Positions 53,263 to 64,000 of a DNA stretch of 64,000 nucleotides are shown one piece after another. The position numbers and the translations under genes are program-made. Each line of letters begins with the position of its first letter. Position 1 is the first letter of the stretch. Origin of the DNA: Durusdinium trenchii (lineage: Eukaryota; Sar; Dinophyceae; Suessiales; Symbiodiniaceae). A model generated the notes under the pieces. It did not search any database and had not been told where the DNA came from. It saw only the letters and a program-made list of their open reading frames with translations. The stretch lies in the NCBI GenBank assembly GCA_963970005.1, contig CAXAMN010018779.1, positions 3,185 through 67,184 on the forward strand, given 5' to 3'.

Positions 53263-53790
53263 CCTAAAACCGCTGGTAGTTCATCTTCAGGTCAATTGAG
53301 TAGTGACCAAGCGAGCCAGAAACTCTTTGGATCACTGCAAGAGGTCATGCAACTGCAAAAATGAAAAGACTTCCAAACCTGGGGTGTTCTTCCAACCTAG
53401 AAGATTTTGGAATCATAGATAAAACACCGTCCCATGGCATCCTAACTCCTGGATTTCCAAAGAATTTACAAGTTCTGCGTGAACAAACGAGACCATTTCT
53501 CGGTACCTATCACCCAGATTGAGAGTTTTGCAGTCTCTCAATTGTGAGACATGGACATGTTCCCCTGCATCACAAAAGTGCATCTGCACTTGTTCTGGTC
53601 AGTGTCCCAAGTGGTTCAAGAGTCCAAACATCAATCAAAGTCCCAGGTGTCCCCTTCACCGCCTTCGAGCTTCGACCTTGAAAGCTGCAACTCGAGCTCC
53701 GAGCTCAAATTTAATGTCAATATTAAAAAGAAATATATATATATATATATTTATTCTATAATATATGTAGTAATATATATATATCACTTA
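53263..53790. other. Upstream of the KH gene, with an (AT)n tract
   Basis: 5' flank of the KH frame. An (AT)n and TATA-rich stretch lies at 53733-53782. No spliced-leader relic or promoter motif was found. Confidence 0.4.
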
Positions 53791-53829
53791 TCTAGAAAAA
53801 CACAGACCTACTCAGATCTATAAGATGGC

Positions 53830-54269
53830 GATCTCGTCCTCCAAGGCACTCGTTTGTCAAAAGCTTCTCTCTGCTACCAAGAGGCTTCTTCTCATCAGAG
53901 TGGTTCTTGTGCTTTTTGTGTTTCTTGTGCTTCTTATCTTTCTTGTGCTTCTTCTCCTGGTGGTTTAACACACACCTCTGGGAAGGAAGGCAAAGGCCGC
54001 GCCGAAATAAGAGTTTCGTAAAGAATGGCCTAGCAAATGTTGGCGCAATTCCAATCTATTCCATGTCCTCTTCCCAATAATATTCTTGGAAAATCTTAGA
54101 ACATATTTAAGGGCCCATGACCCCATGCTTCCTGGGAATCAGTATTTTGGACCACAAGTAATGCTGAAGACTCGAGGCACCACGCTGTGTCTTGTTCCAT
54201 GGAGAATATCAGCGTAGCTTGATCAAACCGGACTGACTCCACCTTCTTGTCTTTCTTCAACTTCTTCTC
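53830..54269 (-). CDS. Lys/His-rich exons of an unnamed gene
   Basis: Exon 54269-54243 (EKKLKKDKK, GT donor) and an exon from 53956 (EKKHKKDKKHKKHKKHKNHS then DEKKPLGSREKLLTNE) each follow AG/G. The 3' end of the second is not settled. Such KHKK tracts are common in nuclear speckle and splicing-associated proteins, but nothing more specific can be said. Confidence 0.5.
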
Positions 54270-54299
54270 CTGCATGTTCTTTGTGTTTCAACTGTTCCA

Positions 54300-55856
54300 T
54301 CCTGTAAAGACGTTCATTGTCAACCACTATGAGCAAACATTTACTGGCAGTACGAAGACCTCTGATGAGGAACAATGCAACAAAAAAACACACGTGAGAG
54401 TCTGAGTCAATTGTGGGAATAAAACATCACAAGACTAGATGGACCTTGGTAGCTTTCCTTGAAGTAAGTGGGAGGTCGCCCACTTCTACTGGGAACACAC
54501 GCTTTCAAACTCCTCAAACTCCTCTTCTGGATTCTGGAGGGGCAAGAAATTAAGATCTCCGGACAAGATCTCAGGAGCATGGTTTGCTTGCAACATGATG
54601 TGTCCTCACTGGTTGTTTAGGATAAGCTCCTGTGCCAGGGATTGTTCCAAGTTCAAAACTCTTATTCACAAAGTGGCATGGTGGTCAAGGCCAGGACAAG
54701 CGGCTCAATAAACTTTAAATATACTGTATATGTTGCAGGCAATCCCCCACATGACAGAGCTGGAACTGGATGATGTTGGCTTTGTTGCACATTAGAAACC
54801 AATGTGTGTCTCGATATATTATAATATATGGGGCCTTGTCCTTCTTTTCAACCTTCGCCTCCGCCTGCGGGTGAACGTGGCGATGCAAGCCTTCGATGGT
54901 ACAGGGTCGCGTGGTCCAAACTGTGCTAAGCACCCAGAAATCGACAGAAATCGCTAGGCCTAGGGCCATCCAGGGCCACTGAATCATATCTCTACCAAGA
55001 GCATCTAAGAATCCAAGCAGTAAACACTCACCTTGTGAGCAACAAAATGCAGGTAGCACCATCTGAAGAATGCAAATTCAAGTGCTATTGGTATCCACGT
55101 CAATGATTGGCAGTGCATTCAGTGCATTCAGGCATTGAACTGCAATATAGAGGCATTGGTTGATAATTGGATGTCATTGACAATGTCTGGGCTGGATTGA
55201 ACATGATGCTCTTGACTCTTAACTAACTTTGACATCCTGCCCGGGAATCCGTCAATGTCGGGCTCCCACATTTGTAGTGGACAATATTGACAACACATTG
55301 CATTTTGACTTTCATAATTGGAGAAGTGTTCAAATACGTTCAAATGTGTTGTATGTTCTATGTGTGGGATACCAATGTGCTAGATCCGCCTTCTCTACTT
55401 TCTCACTCTTTTCGACTTTCAAGACCTGTCTCCGGCGCAGTCTATCAATTTCCGATACATATCGATTTTGGTGATGAATGGTCATAGAATGTCATAGATG
55501 CTCGCAACGAACATGGGGACAGCAGGCAACTCACAGGACAGATCGCTCGCCACTCCTACTTCAGTCCCGAGCAAATGATGTTGGGACTCTTCATATTTTA
55601 GAAGTTCTGTATTTTTCTGAGTCCTACTATTGCGGTTTGCCTTACCAAGCAACAGTGAAGCTATGCCAGCCTTCTCACCTTTCTCAGGCTCTTTGGCTCT
55701 CTCCTGGAATCGGAAACAAATGCTACGAGTAGGAAGCCATTCAGTACTTGCGCCGTGTGGATGATGGTGCGATTGCGACTGTGACGTTCAATAACCTTTT
55801 TGCAACCGAGCCTTCTCAGGCGTCTTCTCTACCCTTGCCTTGCCTCTGTCCTTCAC
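54300..55856. other. Mostly non-coding, one membrane-like coding piece
   Basis: Minus-strand segment at about 54985-54835 reads MIQWPWMALGLAISVDFWVL, then HVHPQAEAKVEKKDKAP; a hydrophobic helix with a charged tail. Splice ends are unclear. The rest shows no feature. Confidence 0.35.
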
Positions 55857-56385
55857 CTTGCAGGCAGGGTTCGCAAATCCAACTGTGGCATGGATGGGCT
55901 TGAACAGTGACTCCTGTCCCCTGCCAAAAGAGACTGACATTTTATAGCTGCCATGAGTCGAAATTTACGCTCCAATTTCATCCAACTTGGGATTGTCGGG
56001 TCTAAGTCGGTCGAACAACTTGTGATACGTAGAAAAAATATGAAAAAATGCAAGTGCACATGGTCTGAGAGCGTCCCTTGAGGGTTCTATAGGATCTGAG
56101 ATCTCCCTTCTCAACACACCATTTCATACCGTATCACAGTTGTTCTAGTCACAGGAGGATCTAAATGTATATAGACGAAACGCTCATATTCATTAGTCAT
56201 TAGAGGGTGTCCTGTAGGTTTTCCTGTCACTGTAAGAAAGTCTTGAGACTCTATATTCGCTCATCGCCACACACATGACACACATGTCTTGTTATACACA
56301 TACGTCTTGTTACTTTAAGCGAAGGTACGCTCGGCTTCTCAGCTGGTTTCTCAGGCTTCTCAGGCTTCTCCTCGGTCTTCTTTGC
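55857..56385 (-). CDS. Two probable exons of an unnamed gene
   Basis: Exon 56385-56314 reads AKKTEEKPEKPEKPAEKPSV and ends at a GT donor (AAA/GTAACA). Exon 55920-55857 reads GQESLFKPIHATVGFANPAC and ends at AAG/GTGAAG. Phases differ, so a further exon must lie between them or they belong to different genes. Confidence 0.4.
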
Positions 56386-57446
56386 CTCCACGTAACCAGT
56401 TGAACCGCAGCGTTTGTTAGTTTTCTTGCATCCATACAACGGGCATTGACTGACACCGTGGCTCTTTTCGGAACCGGCAACTTGCCGGCAGGGGCAAGCA
56501 ACGGTACGACTGGAAACACTTCGAAGTTTTTTGAACACGTTCTTAAATAAACGAATCCTGCATTCACCAAATCGTGTGGATTTTCAACCATCGGTTCAAT
56601 ATGGTTCAATAATGTATGCAAGCAAATCAGCCAAACCACGTAATGGTAAGTGAGGAACTTATACAACTATTCTACTTCAATTATATATGGTTGGTTTCCA
56701 AAATGTTTTTTCCCAAATTGGCTGGAGCTGTTGCTGCTGGTGCTGCTGGACTCCTGCAGTCGTTTCCACTTTTTGTTCTCAGAAATCTTCAGAACGACAT
56801 AATTAGGAAGGACGCAAGAGCTGACTCAAAAGATTTGGATGTTGGATGGGCAAATGGTCAAGAAATGGACCGTCGTCTAGCGCGGTGCTAGCGCGGATCT
56901 AGCGCCAGCCTAGCGCAAAAATCTCCGTCGATTTCTTTATCCTGTCAAATTAATAGTTTTCCTGCTTGCTTGTCTTCTTCTTGTTGTGCATTATTATTGT
57001 TATTCTTCTTCTTCTCGGCTTTTCTTTTTTCTTGTCTTGCTTCTTATGTTTCCTGCTCTCTGCTTGTTTCTTTTTTTTTCCTGCTTGCTATCCTGTTATG
57101 AAGAAACCTAGCGCCAACCTAGCGCCAATCTCGCGCTGCCTTGCTGTATCACCATATTCTGCTGGGGGCCCGCTTCTAAACGAAGACTTAAAAACACATC
57201 TACAGCCTTAAAAGTTTACGTTTATCTATATTTTTTGATCGGGCTTTTTGAGCGCTGTCTTCCTCTAGCAGCTAGCATCATGCTTGGGACGGAACATCTT
57301 CGAGCTTCCAGACTTGCATCTTCAAGCTGTTAGATCCGGTGTCACCTGCTCGCCTTTGCTCACCTTTCATGAATACATCATTATACAATATTATACAATG
57401 GAACAATCAGTCAAACTCAATCAGTCAATCCTGAGTCCGTCCGAAC

Positions 57447-57592
57447 TCAGTCTGCCTTGGCGGCGCTGAGCCCCATGAGGGTCTTGGGCTTCTCAGCCTC
57501 CGCTTTGGCCTTCTCAGCCTTCTCCTTTTCCCTCTCCTGTTCGCGTTTGGGAAGACGATCGACGATAGACATGTAGACGCCAAATTTTGGCG
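57447..57592 (-). CDS. Terminal exon of an unnamed gene
   Basis: Follows an AG at 57593-57594 in phase 2 and reads PKFGVYMSIVDRLPKREQER, then a charged helix KEKAEKAKAEAEKPK, then TLMGLSAAKAD and TGA at 57447-57449. Upstream exons must lie beyond 57.6 kb, where the CTAGTAG array sits. No family recognised. Confidence 0.5.
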
Positions 57593-58026
57593 CTGGTCAT
57601 GGATGGTGGTGGTATGTTCAAGCGAAATATTCAACCCGGCTGCTGCAATTCTTCAGATCCGAGACCCATTCCCCAAGGTCTACCAAGGTTGCTGGGTTTG
57701 TACGGTATTCTTTGCATGAATGAAGAATTTCGTGATACCGTCAGGTCACAGCCCGGTCAGTGAATCAGTATACCGAAAGCGCAAAGTAGCCTTGGCAGCA
57801 TTGGCATTCGCTCTATTCATGGCACAAACACACTGCTGCATCAATGACCCCTTCGTCTTGTGGTGGATTCACGTTCAATTCCAGTAGTGGAGACCTCAGC
57901 TTGGGATGACGCGGAGATACTACAACGAAAAATACAGCAAACACGCTGCCACTTGCTGCTGAATGGCTCTGGGGCTAATTGAACTCCCATCATGCATTGC
58001 AACAATTTGTAACTATCATAGTACCG

Positions 58027-59600
58027 TCATTGCTCCTAGTAGCGAGGCCAGGAGCCCCTAGTAGCGTCCTTCCTCCTATAACGAGGCCCCTAGTAGCGTC
58101 CTTGCCGCTAGTAGCGAGGCCCCTAGTAGCGTCCTTGCTCCTAGTAGCGAGGTCCTTGCCCCCCTAGTAGCGAGGCCAGGAGCCCCTAGTAGCGTCCGTG
58201 CTCCTAGTGAGCCCCTAGTAGCGTCCTTGCTCCCAGTAACGAGGCCACGCGCCCCTAGTAGCGTCCTTGCCCCGGCCAGGAGCCCATAGTAGCGTCCTTG
58301 CTCCTAGTAGCGAGGCCAGGAGCCCCTAGTAGCGTCCTTGCTCCTAGTAGGGAGGCCAGGAGCCCCTAGTAGCGTCCTTGCTCCTAGTAGCGAGGCCAGG
58401 AGCCCCTAGTAGCGTCCTTGCTCCTAGTAGCAAGGTCAGGAGCCCCTAGGGGCCCCTAGTAGCGTCCTTGCTCCTAGTAGGGAGGCCAGGAGCCCCTAGT
58501 AGCGCCCTTGCCCCTAGTAGCGAGTAGCGTCCTTGCCCCTAGTAGCGAGGCCAGGAGCCCCTAGTAGCGTCCTTGCCCCCAGCAGCGAGGCCAGGAGCCC
58601 CTAGTAGCGTCCTTGCCCCTTCACGACGCCAGCATCCTTGCCCCTAGTAGCGAGGCCAGGAGCCCCTAGTAGCGCCCTTGCCCCTAGTAGCGAGGCCAGG
58701 AGCCTAGTATAGCGTCCTTGCCCCTAGTAGCGAGGCCAGGAGCCCCTAGTAGCATCCTTGCCCCTAGTAGCGAGGCCAGGAGCCCCTAGTAGCCCTTGCC
58801 CCTACTAGGGAGGCCAGGAGCCCCTAGTAGCGTCCTTGTCCCTAGTAGCGAGGCCAGGAGCCCCTAGTAGCGTCCTTGCTCCTAGTAGCGAGGCCAGGAG
58901 CCCCTAGTAGCGTCCTTGCCCCTAGTAGAAGCCAGGCGCCCCTAGTAGCGTCCTTGCCCCTAGTGCCAGGAGCCCCTAGTAGCATGCTCCTAGTAGCGAG
59001 GCCAGGAGCCCCTAGTAGCGTCCTTGCGCCTAGTAGCGAGGCCAGGAGCCCCTAGTAGCGTCCTTGCCCCTAGTAGCGAGGCCAGGAGCCCCTAGTAGCG
59101 TCCTTGTCCCTAGTAGCGAGGCCAGGAGCCCCCAGTAGCGTCCTTGCTCCTAGTAGCGAGGCCAGGAGGCCCTAGTAGCGTCCTTGCCCCTAGTAGCGAG
59201 GCCAGGAGCCCCTAGTAGCGTCCTTGCTCCTAGTAGCGAGGCCAGGAGCCCCTATAGTAGCGTCCTTGCCCCTAGTAGCGAGGCCAGGAGCCCCTAGTAG
59301 CGTCCTTGCTCCTAGCAGCGAGGCCAGGAGGTTCTAGTATAGCGTCCTTGCCCCTAGTAGCGAGGCCAGGAGCCCCTAGTAGCGTCCTTGGTCCTAGTAG
59401 CGAGGCCAGGAGGTTCTAGTAGCGTCCTTGCCCCTAGTAGCGAGGCCAGGAGCCCCTAGTAGCGTCCTTGCCCCTAGTAGCGAGGCCAGGAGCCCCTAGT
59501 AGCGTCCTTGCTCCTAGTAGCGAGGCCAGGAGCCCCTAGTAGCGTCCTTTCCCCTAGTAGCGAGGCCAGGAGCCCCTAGTAGCGTCCTTGCTCCTATATT
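58027..59600. repeat. 40-bp CTAGTAG minisatellite array (about 38 copies)
   Basis: Tandem units of CCCTAGTAGCGTCCTTGC and TCCTAGTAGCGAGGCC followed by AGGAG, 40 bp when complete. Copies differ mainly by C/T in TTGC(C/T)CC and by short deletions. It is the longer sister of the 23.4-kb array, which has TAGTAAGG in place of TAGCGAGG. About 1.57 kb. Confidence 0.96.
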
Positions 59601-59629
59601 GTAATCGTATCACCACCAGGCCCAAGACT

Positions 59630-60775
59630 TCATTCGTGCCTTCGAAACACGCTCTGCCCAGCCTTGCGGGCTTTCTCGAGCTGCTCCATAGTCTCTTTCT
59701 GCAGCTGCTTGTGAGCTTTCTCCAGCTTCATGTCCAGCGCCGATGGAGCCTGTTTGGCAGCTACGGGATCAAATTGGAGGAATTTATGGATGCCCAACAT
59801 GCTTGTCTACCAAACATGGTCTGGGCCCATTGGGAATCGAATTCAGCTCCACGGCATTATTTTGAAACACTGAAGCATTGAGCCCCCACCTCAGCAACTG
59901 TCGGTCTGGGCTTCTTGGAGCTTCTGGATTGATCAGATCCCTGGCAGTGAGTGGCATCCCCGTAGGTTGTTCATGGTTGTTCCATGTTTGGGGATACATC
60001 TGAATCGAAAGAAACTTCTTCGCCGCACTGGTGTTGAGTCTGTGGCATCATTGGCATTCAACATGTCCAACTGTCCAACCTTATAGCCCAAACCATTCAC
60101 CTTCTTAAAGAAGCCTTCCCATGGAAGCAGCACATACATTTTGCAATGATCTGTCAATCCAGTGGACCACTTGTTTGCCTTGCTGAAAGCTTCCATAGCC
60201 ACTTCCCAGGCATCCTCATCGGAGATTGGAGGTGGCATCCAAAACATAAAGACTCAAGACATATCGGTGACATATCTCATCTATATAGCGATGGTTTAAC
60301 AGTTTAACCTGACAAACCATGTTGCCCGCATCCACATATGATGAAAATTCATCGTTTTTTGAGCTTTGGGCCCAGCTATGTAGTGGGAATATGGGAATTA
60401 GCGTGTAACGAACACTTCCGACCAAAATGCTTCGGCCAGCTGAAGGAAATGACAGGATATGACAGGAATATGTCAGCTTGATGCTTCATGCAACAACTGT
60501 GACTACAATAGTGGAGAAAGCAAAGTTACAGTAGCAGCAGATTGTTTGCAGCCACAATGGTTCAGTGATTGTTTGAAGCACTTGGAGTGGGTAGCAACAA
60601 AAGGTGGATAAGCATCGGTAAGCACACAAATCGTCTTCTCCGAAGCAAGGTCAAGAGCTCAGTCCCGCCTTGGGCCGCTCGCGCTTTTTGTATTGATCGT
60701 TCTTGAGTTCATTCAGCTCTTTGCTCAGCTCAGCCTGGACAGCTAAGAAAGTCTTCTGAGCAGTATCCATAGAAC
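59630..60775 (-). CDS. Exons of an unnamed coiled-coil gene
   Basis: Minus-strand exons: about 60765-60690 (MDTAQKTFLAVQAELSKELN, then LKNDQYKKRERPK, GC donor), about 60225-60190 (DAWEVAMEAFSK, GC donor) and 59749-59630 (APSALDMKLEKAHKQLQKET, then MEQLEKARK, GC donor or TGA). The first may hold the start codon. Alternatively the first exon ends at TGA after KAGLSS. All are helical and charged. The protein is not identified. Confidence 0.45.
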
Positions 60776-61312
60776 ATAGAACTCTGGTTCACGGGAATCA
60801 CACCAGTGGATGATCAGGTGATCCGGTGAGGCTTCAAATGCAATCCTCACAGGCAAAACTGCAAAAACCCAAAGTAAAAGGAGATCGCTGTGCAAAAATG
60901 TGCTGGTACAACGAGAGCAAAAAGACTAAGATCAAATGACCTTTCTCAATTCGGGTGTTTGATGCCCCTTTTCAAGTTAAGCAGAGGTCAAGCTATGTTC
61001 ATGTTCATGAAGTCAAACAAATGCATAGCCCAGGCATGCCCAGGCCATGATTGAGATCCAGTTAATTTACAGTCCTAACTCCTAACTTACTACAGTAACT
61101 CGAACAGTCCAGGCTTTGTGTGTCGTGAGGCCACACACGCAAGACGCACAAGAATAGAACCTGCAAGAAACACCAAAAAATAGACATGTGTCAAAGAAGC
61201 TACAGTACGAAAGCTGTTGCCTTCAGTTAGAAAAGAAAGATAAGAAAGGGCGAAGTTGACAAAAGCTTGCTCTGGCAGATTGGCCCGCACCGCTTCAAGG
61301 CACCTGCTTCAT

Positions 61313-61385
61313 GAGATCTTGCTGGATCTGCTCCGGATCTCTTTTCTCCTCCTGGTCGGGAAAGTCGTCATCCAATGCAATGCAT
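61313..61385 (-). CDS. Possible exon
   Basis: Reads LDDDFPDQEEKRDPEQIQQD then LMKQ, ending at a GT donor (CAG/GTGCCT). It could be a 5' exon of the coiled-coil gene at 59.6-60.8 kb. Confidence 0.35.
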
Positions 61386-61539
61386 ACAGTAAACTTCCAT
61401 GGGTATGATGCTGCTTGGCAGCAAAATCTCGACATCCAGGTGTCATGGCTTGGGGTGTGCTGAACAGCTGCTTGAAATGTGTTGAACATTGTTCAACCAT
61501 GATGTCCATGGACATTAGTGATATGTTGCATACAAACCA

Positions 61540-62720
61540 TGGTCATAGAAGGGATGGGAGACCCCCCTTCGAGGAGACCCCCTTCATCATAAGGCTATAT
61601 ATCCGTTATCCATTGGACGTCTCCCATCCCTCAAATATTGTGGCATTCTTCAATGATTCAAAACTGAGACCGCAAATGACAGATTTCACTTCTTGAGCGT
61701 CATGTGTTTTCTTTACCTTACCACCCTCTTTGAATGATGAAGCGGACGTTGAGGAAGGGGGTCTTACCTCAATCCACTGTAAATAGCAGCAAACATGATG
61801 AGACCCCCTTCATCTTAACTGCCCTTAGGAGGGTACCCCCAGAGTACAGGAATGGTGGAGACCCTCTTCCTTATCACTACCTTGAGGTCACCCCCACATG
61901 TGCATGGATCATTGCGGCATTCATGATTCGGTGAGCAACAGAGTATACTCTGGTTAAGAGCTGTTACGAGTGAGTTAAGAGGAAATGTTCAGTGGTCATA
62001 TCCCTTAAGAGCAGTTAAGAGTAGTTAAGAGAGTGACCAAGAACTCAACATGGGAAGGGGGGTCTCGCATCCCTTCCCTGACATGGACAGGACATTTGTC
62101 GGATGCATCAGCTCCAGAGCCCTCTAGAAGTACACTCTACGGAGAGTCTCAGAGCTTCCTGCCCATCTCATGCAAAAGGTGGGGGACGAAGGTGTTAAAA
62201 GAAGGTGGACATCCCAACTGACAAGGCTTCAAATGACATCTGACCGAATCTGACCCTCCACCTCGCCTGCCAAATTGGTTCCATATCCTCCTGACAGAAG
62301 GGCCCCGGGCCCCAGGGCCCCCCCATGGACATGACCACCCTGCTTGTAAGAACACCTACCCCGGCCCCTGTTAACCTCACCAGGTTGGAAATCAAAGGCT
62401 CGAGATTGTTTTTCTTGTTTTGCGACTCTGTGCATGGTCAAACCAGCCACTCCTTCCTGGCACGTCATAAAGCGGGAAAATGACAATGTGATACAATGTG
62501 AGTGTCAAACTCTCTCAAGCAGTGCGTATGAATTTGGAAGAAGGGGTGGTCCCCTATCATTTGCCAGGTCTGGGAATCTCATATGGCATGATATCTCTTC
62601 CTTTTCGGCAAATATCTGATTGATGGTACCCGATCTAATCTCAATGTCGTTACATAGGGCGCCACTGTTGCTGGAAAGTTCTCTTGAACCTTGGTCCCGA
62701 AGGGGTATACCATGGCACGG
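61540..62720. other. Non-coding stretch with AGACCCCCTTC repeats
   Basis: GAGACCCCCTTC-type motifs recur near 61559, 61575, 61800 and 61858, and GTTAAGAG motifs near 61950-62030. No gene supported. Confidence 0.4.
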
Positions 62721-62723
62721 GGA

Positions 62724-62815
62724 GCTACTAGTAACAAAGGGCATCGCTACTAGTAACAAGGACACTACTAGTAGCTCCTGGCATCACTATTAGTAACAAG
62801 AAGCTACTAGTAGAT
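62724..62815. repeat. CTACTAGTAACAAGG variant repeats
   Basis: Variant of the dispersed family (GCTACTAGTAACAAAGGGC, ACTACTAGTAGCTCCTGGC), reverse orientation. Confidence 0.85.
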
Positions 62816-63282
62816 AATGCGTTGTTAGAAAGGGCACGGATGGCTATCCGCAGTCTTCCAGCGGGTCGCACTTTCACTTCGGACTCCCTGTTTGTAAAAT
62901 ATATGATATATGGATCCTCTGTCAGTGACCGCTCTACGCCCTGGCCGGCCTTGGACTTCTTCGACCTCAGATTGGAGTGGAGAAGCAAGTTGAGAGCGAG
63001 TTGATTTCTTACCATTGATAGTCCTTGAAAAGAGTTTAAAAGACTCTCTGCCAAACAAGCCAACAAATGAGCTTGCAGAAATGAATCAAATCAGCAGCAC
63101 CGGCCACAACAGCGGCAGCAAGTAGAAGAAGGTGCATCTACTAGGTAGGCGGTATATAGTACTATGATGTACTATGTAGCACTTGGTAGTAGGTCAACTT
63201 TGGTTGCAGCACTTTAGGAGCGTCTCAGGTCGCAGTTTCTTTTTAAAACTATGTATCAACCCATTTTGAGTACAGTATATAC

Positions 63283-63515
63283 TAGCGATGGCCTCCAACC
63301 TACTAGTGATGGTCTCCAACCTACTAGTGATGGTCTCCAACCTGCTAGCGATGGCCTCCAACCTACTAGCGATGGCCTCCAACCTACTAGCGATGGTCTN
63401 NNNNNNNNNGGCCTCCAACCTACTAGCGATGGCCTCCAACCTACTAGCGATGGTCTCCAACCTACTAGCGATGGCCGCGGCCTCCAACCTGCTAGAGATG
63501 GCCTCCAACCTAGTA
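63283..63515. repeat. 21-bp CTACTAGCGATGGCCTCCAA repeat with gap
   Basis: About ten units of 21 bp, with a 10-N gap at 63400-63409. Two copies of the same unit sit in intron 9 of the beta-5 gene (about 2824-2870). Confidence 0.93.
63400..63409. other. Assembly gap (10 N)
   Basis: Ten N inside the 21-bp repeat; true length unknown. Confidence 0.99.
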
Positions 63516-63779
63516 GGTATCAAAACATGGAGTATATAGGTGTGGCAACGTTTACATAGGGTGTAACCCAAACAGGGTATTATTGTTGAAGAGTCCTCCA
63601 TCATTGTCCATCACTTTTCAAGCAACAAATGCAGAAATGAAATGCTTGGTCTTCAATGATTTGAGGCTAGATCAGATTTGGGCGCCAAACAGGCCTTGCA
63701 CAAACTGACCTCCTTGGATTGCATCAGTACAGCAACCCACTTGGCTGTCCGACGAGCCATCTTTGGGCCGCTTTGAGCC

Positions 63780-63905
63780 TGCAAATGCAATGAGGGATAG
63801 CTGTACGCCCGTCTTGACCCCACATTCCATTTTTCGACAATCGTGGAGAAGGTATTCCCCCATGAGGTTAAGAATGCGTCAAAGATAAAGAGGCTTCGGC
63901 CTTCA
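63780..63905 (-). CDS. Possible exon at the window edge
   Basis: Minus-strand frame reads EGRSLFIFDAFLTSWGNTFS then TIVEKWNVG. It is protein-like, but start and splice ends are not fixed and the gene would extend beyond the window. Confidence 0.25.
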
Positions 63906-64000
63906 ACATGTATGTATATATAATTAATTCTCTACGAGCCAAAAGAGCCATAGCGAGACCTGCCTTCGGAGTCTTTCTTGGCCCCATTCTTTGGAGCGAC

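Overview
The window reads as nuclear DNA of a dinoflagellate, most likely Symbiodiniaceae or a close relative. The evidence is: genes cut into very short exons whose introns start with GT, GC or GA and always end AG before a G; Ty1/copia-type LTR elements; and dense minisatellites built on a CTAGTAG motif. Every host gene I can support lies on the minus strand, which fits the one-way gene arrays known from dinoflagellates. Three 10-N gaps all fall inside tandem repeats.

Layout. 1-1000: minisatellites. 2528-15299 (-): a complete 11-exon gene for the 20S proteasome beta-5 subunit, 249 aa. Its third intron carries a full copia element on the plus strand (5236-13680) with 5-bp target duplications and LTRs that differ only by indels. 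16360-16920: probable exons of an unnamed minus-strand gene. 17467-18387 (-): a J-domain protein in one exon. 18.4-26.6 kb: mostly non-coding, with a CTAGTAG array at 23.4-24.2 kb. 26624-42280 (-): a second copia element with near-identical 129-bp LTRs, ATCAT target duplications and decayed coding sequence. It is split by a 10.7-kb DNA transposon (27873-38555) with 52-bp terminal inverted repeats and a TA target duplication; removing the insert reopens the copia pol frame. 42.3-63.9 kb: short-exon minus-strand genes I cannot name (near 45.3, 46.5, 48.4, 54, 56, 57.5 and 60 kb), a multi-KH RNA-binding protein (51427-53262), and a second large CTAGTAG array (58.0-59.6 kb).

How the parts fit. 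The host genes are unrelated housekeeping functions: proteolysis (beta-5), chaperone partner (J protein) and RNA binding (KH). Most of the length is mobile or repetitive DNA. Copia element A looks recent and possibly competent; it carries a methyltransferase-like segment ahead of its integrase and extra membrane and zinc-type coding after RNase H. Copia element B looks like a defective copy moved in trans. The nested DNA transposon encodes proteins I do not recognise and carries subterminal palindromes, tiny inverted-repeat modules and its own satellites; it is the best candidate here for an undescribed system.
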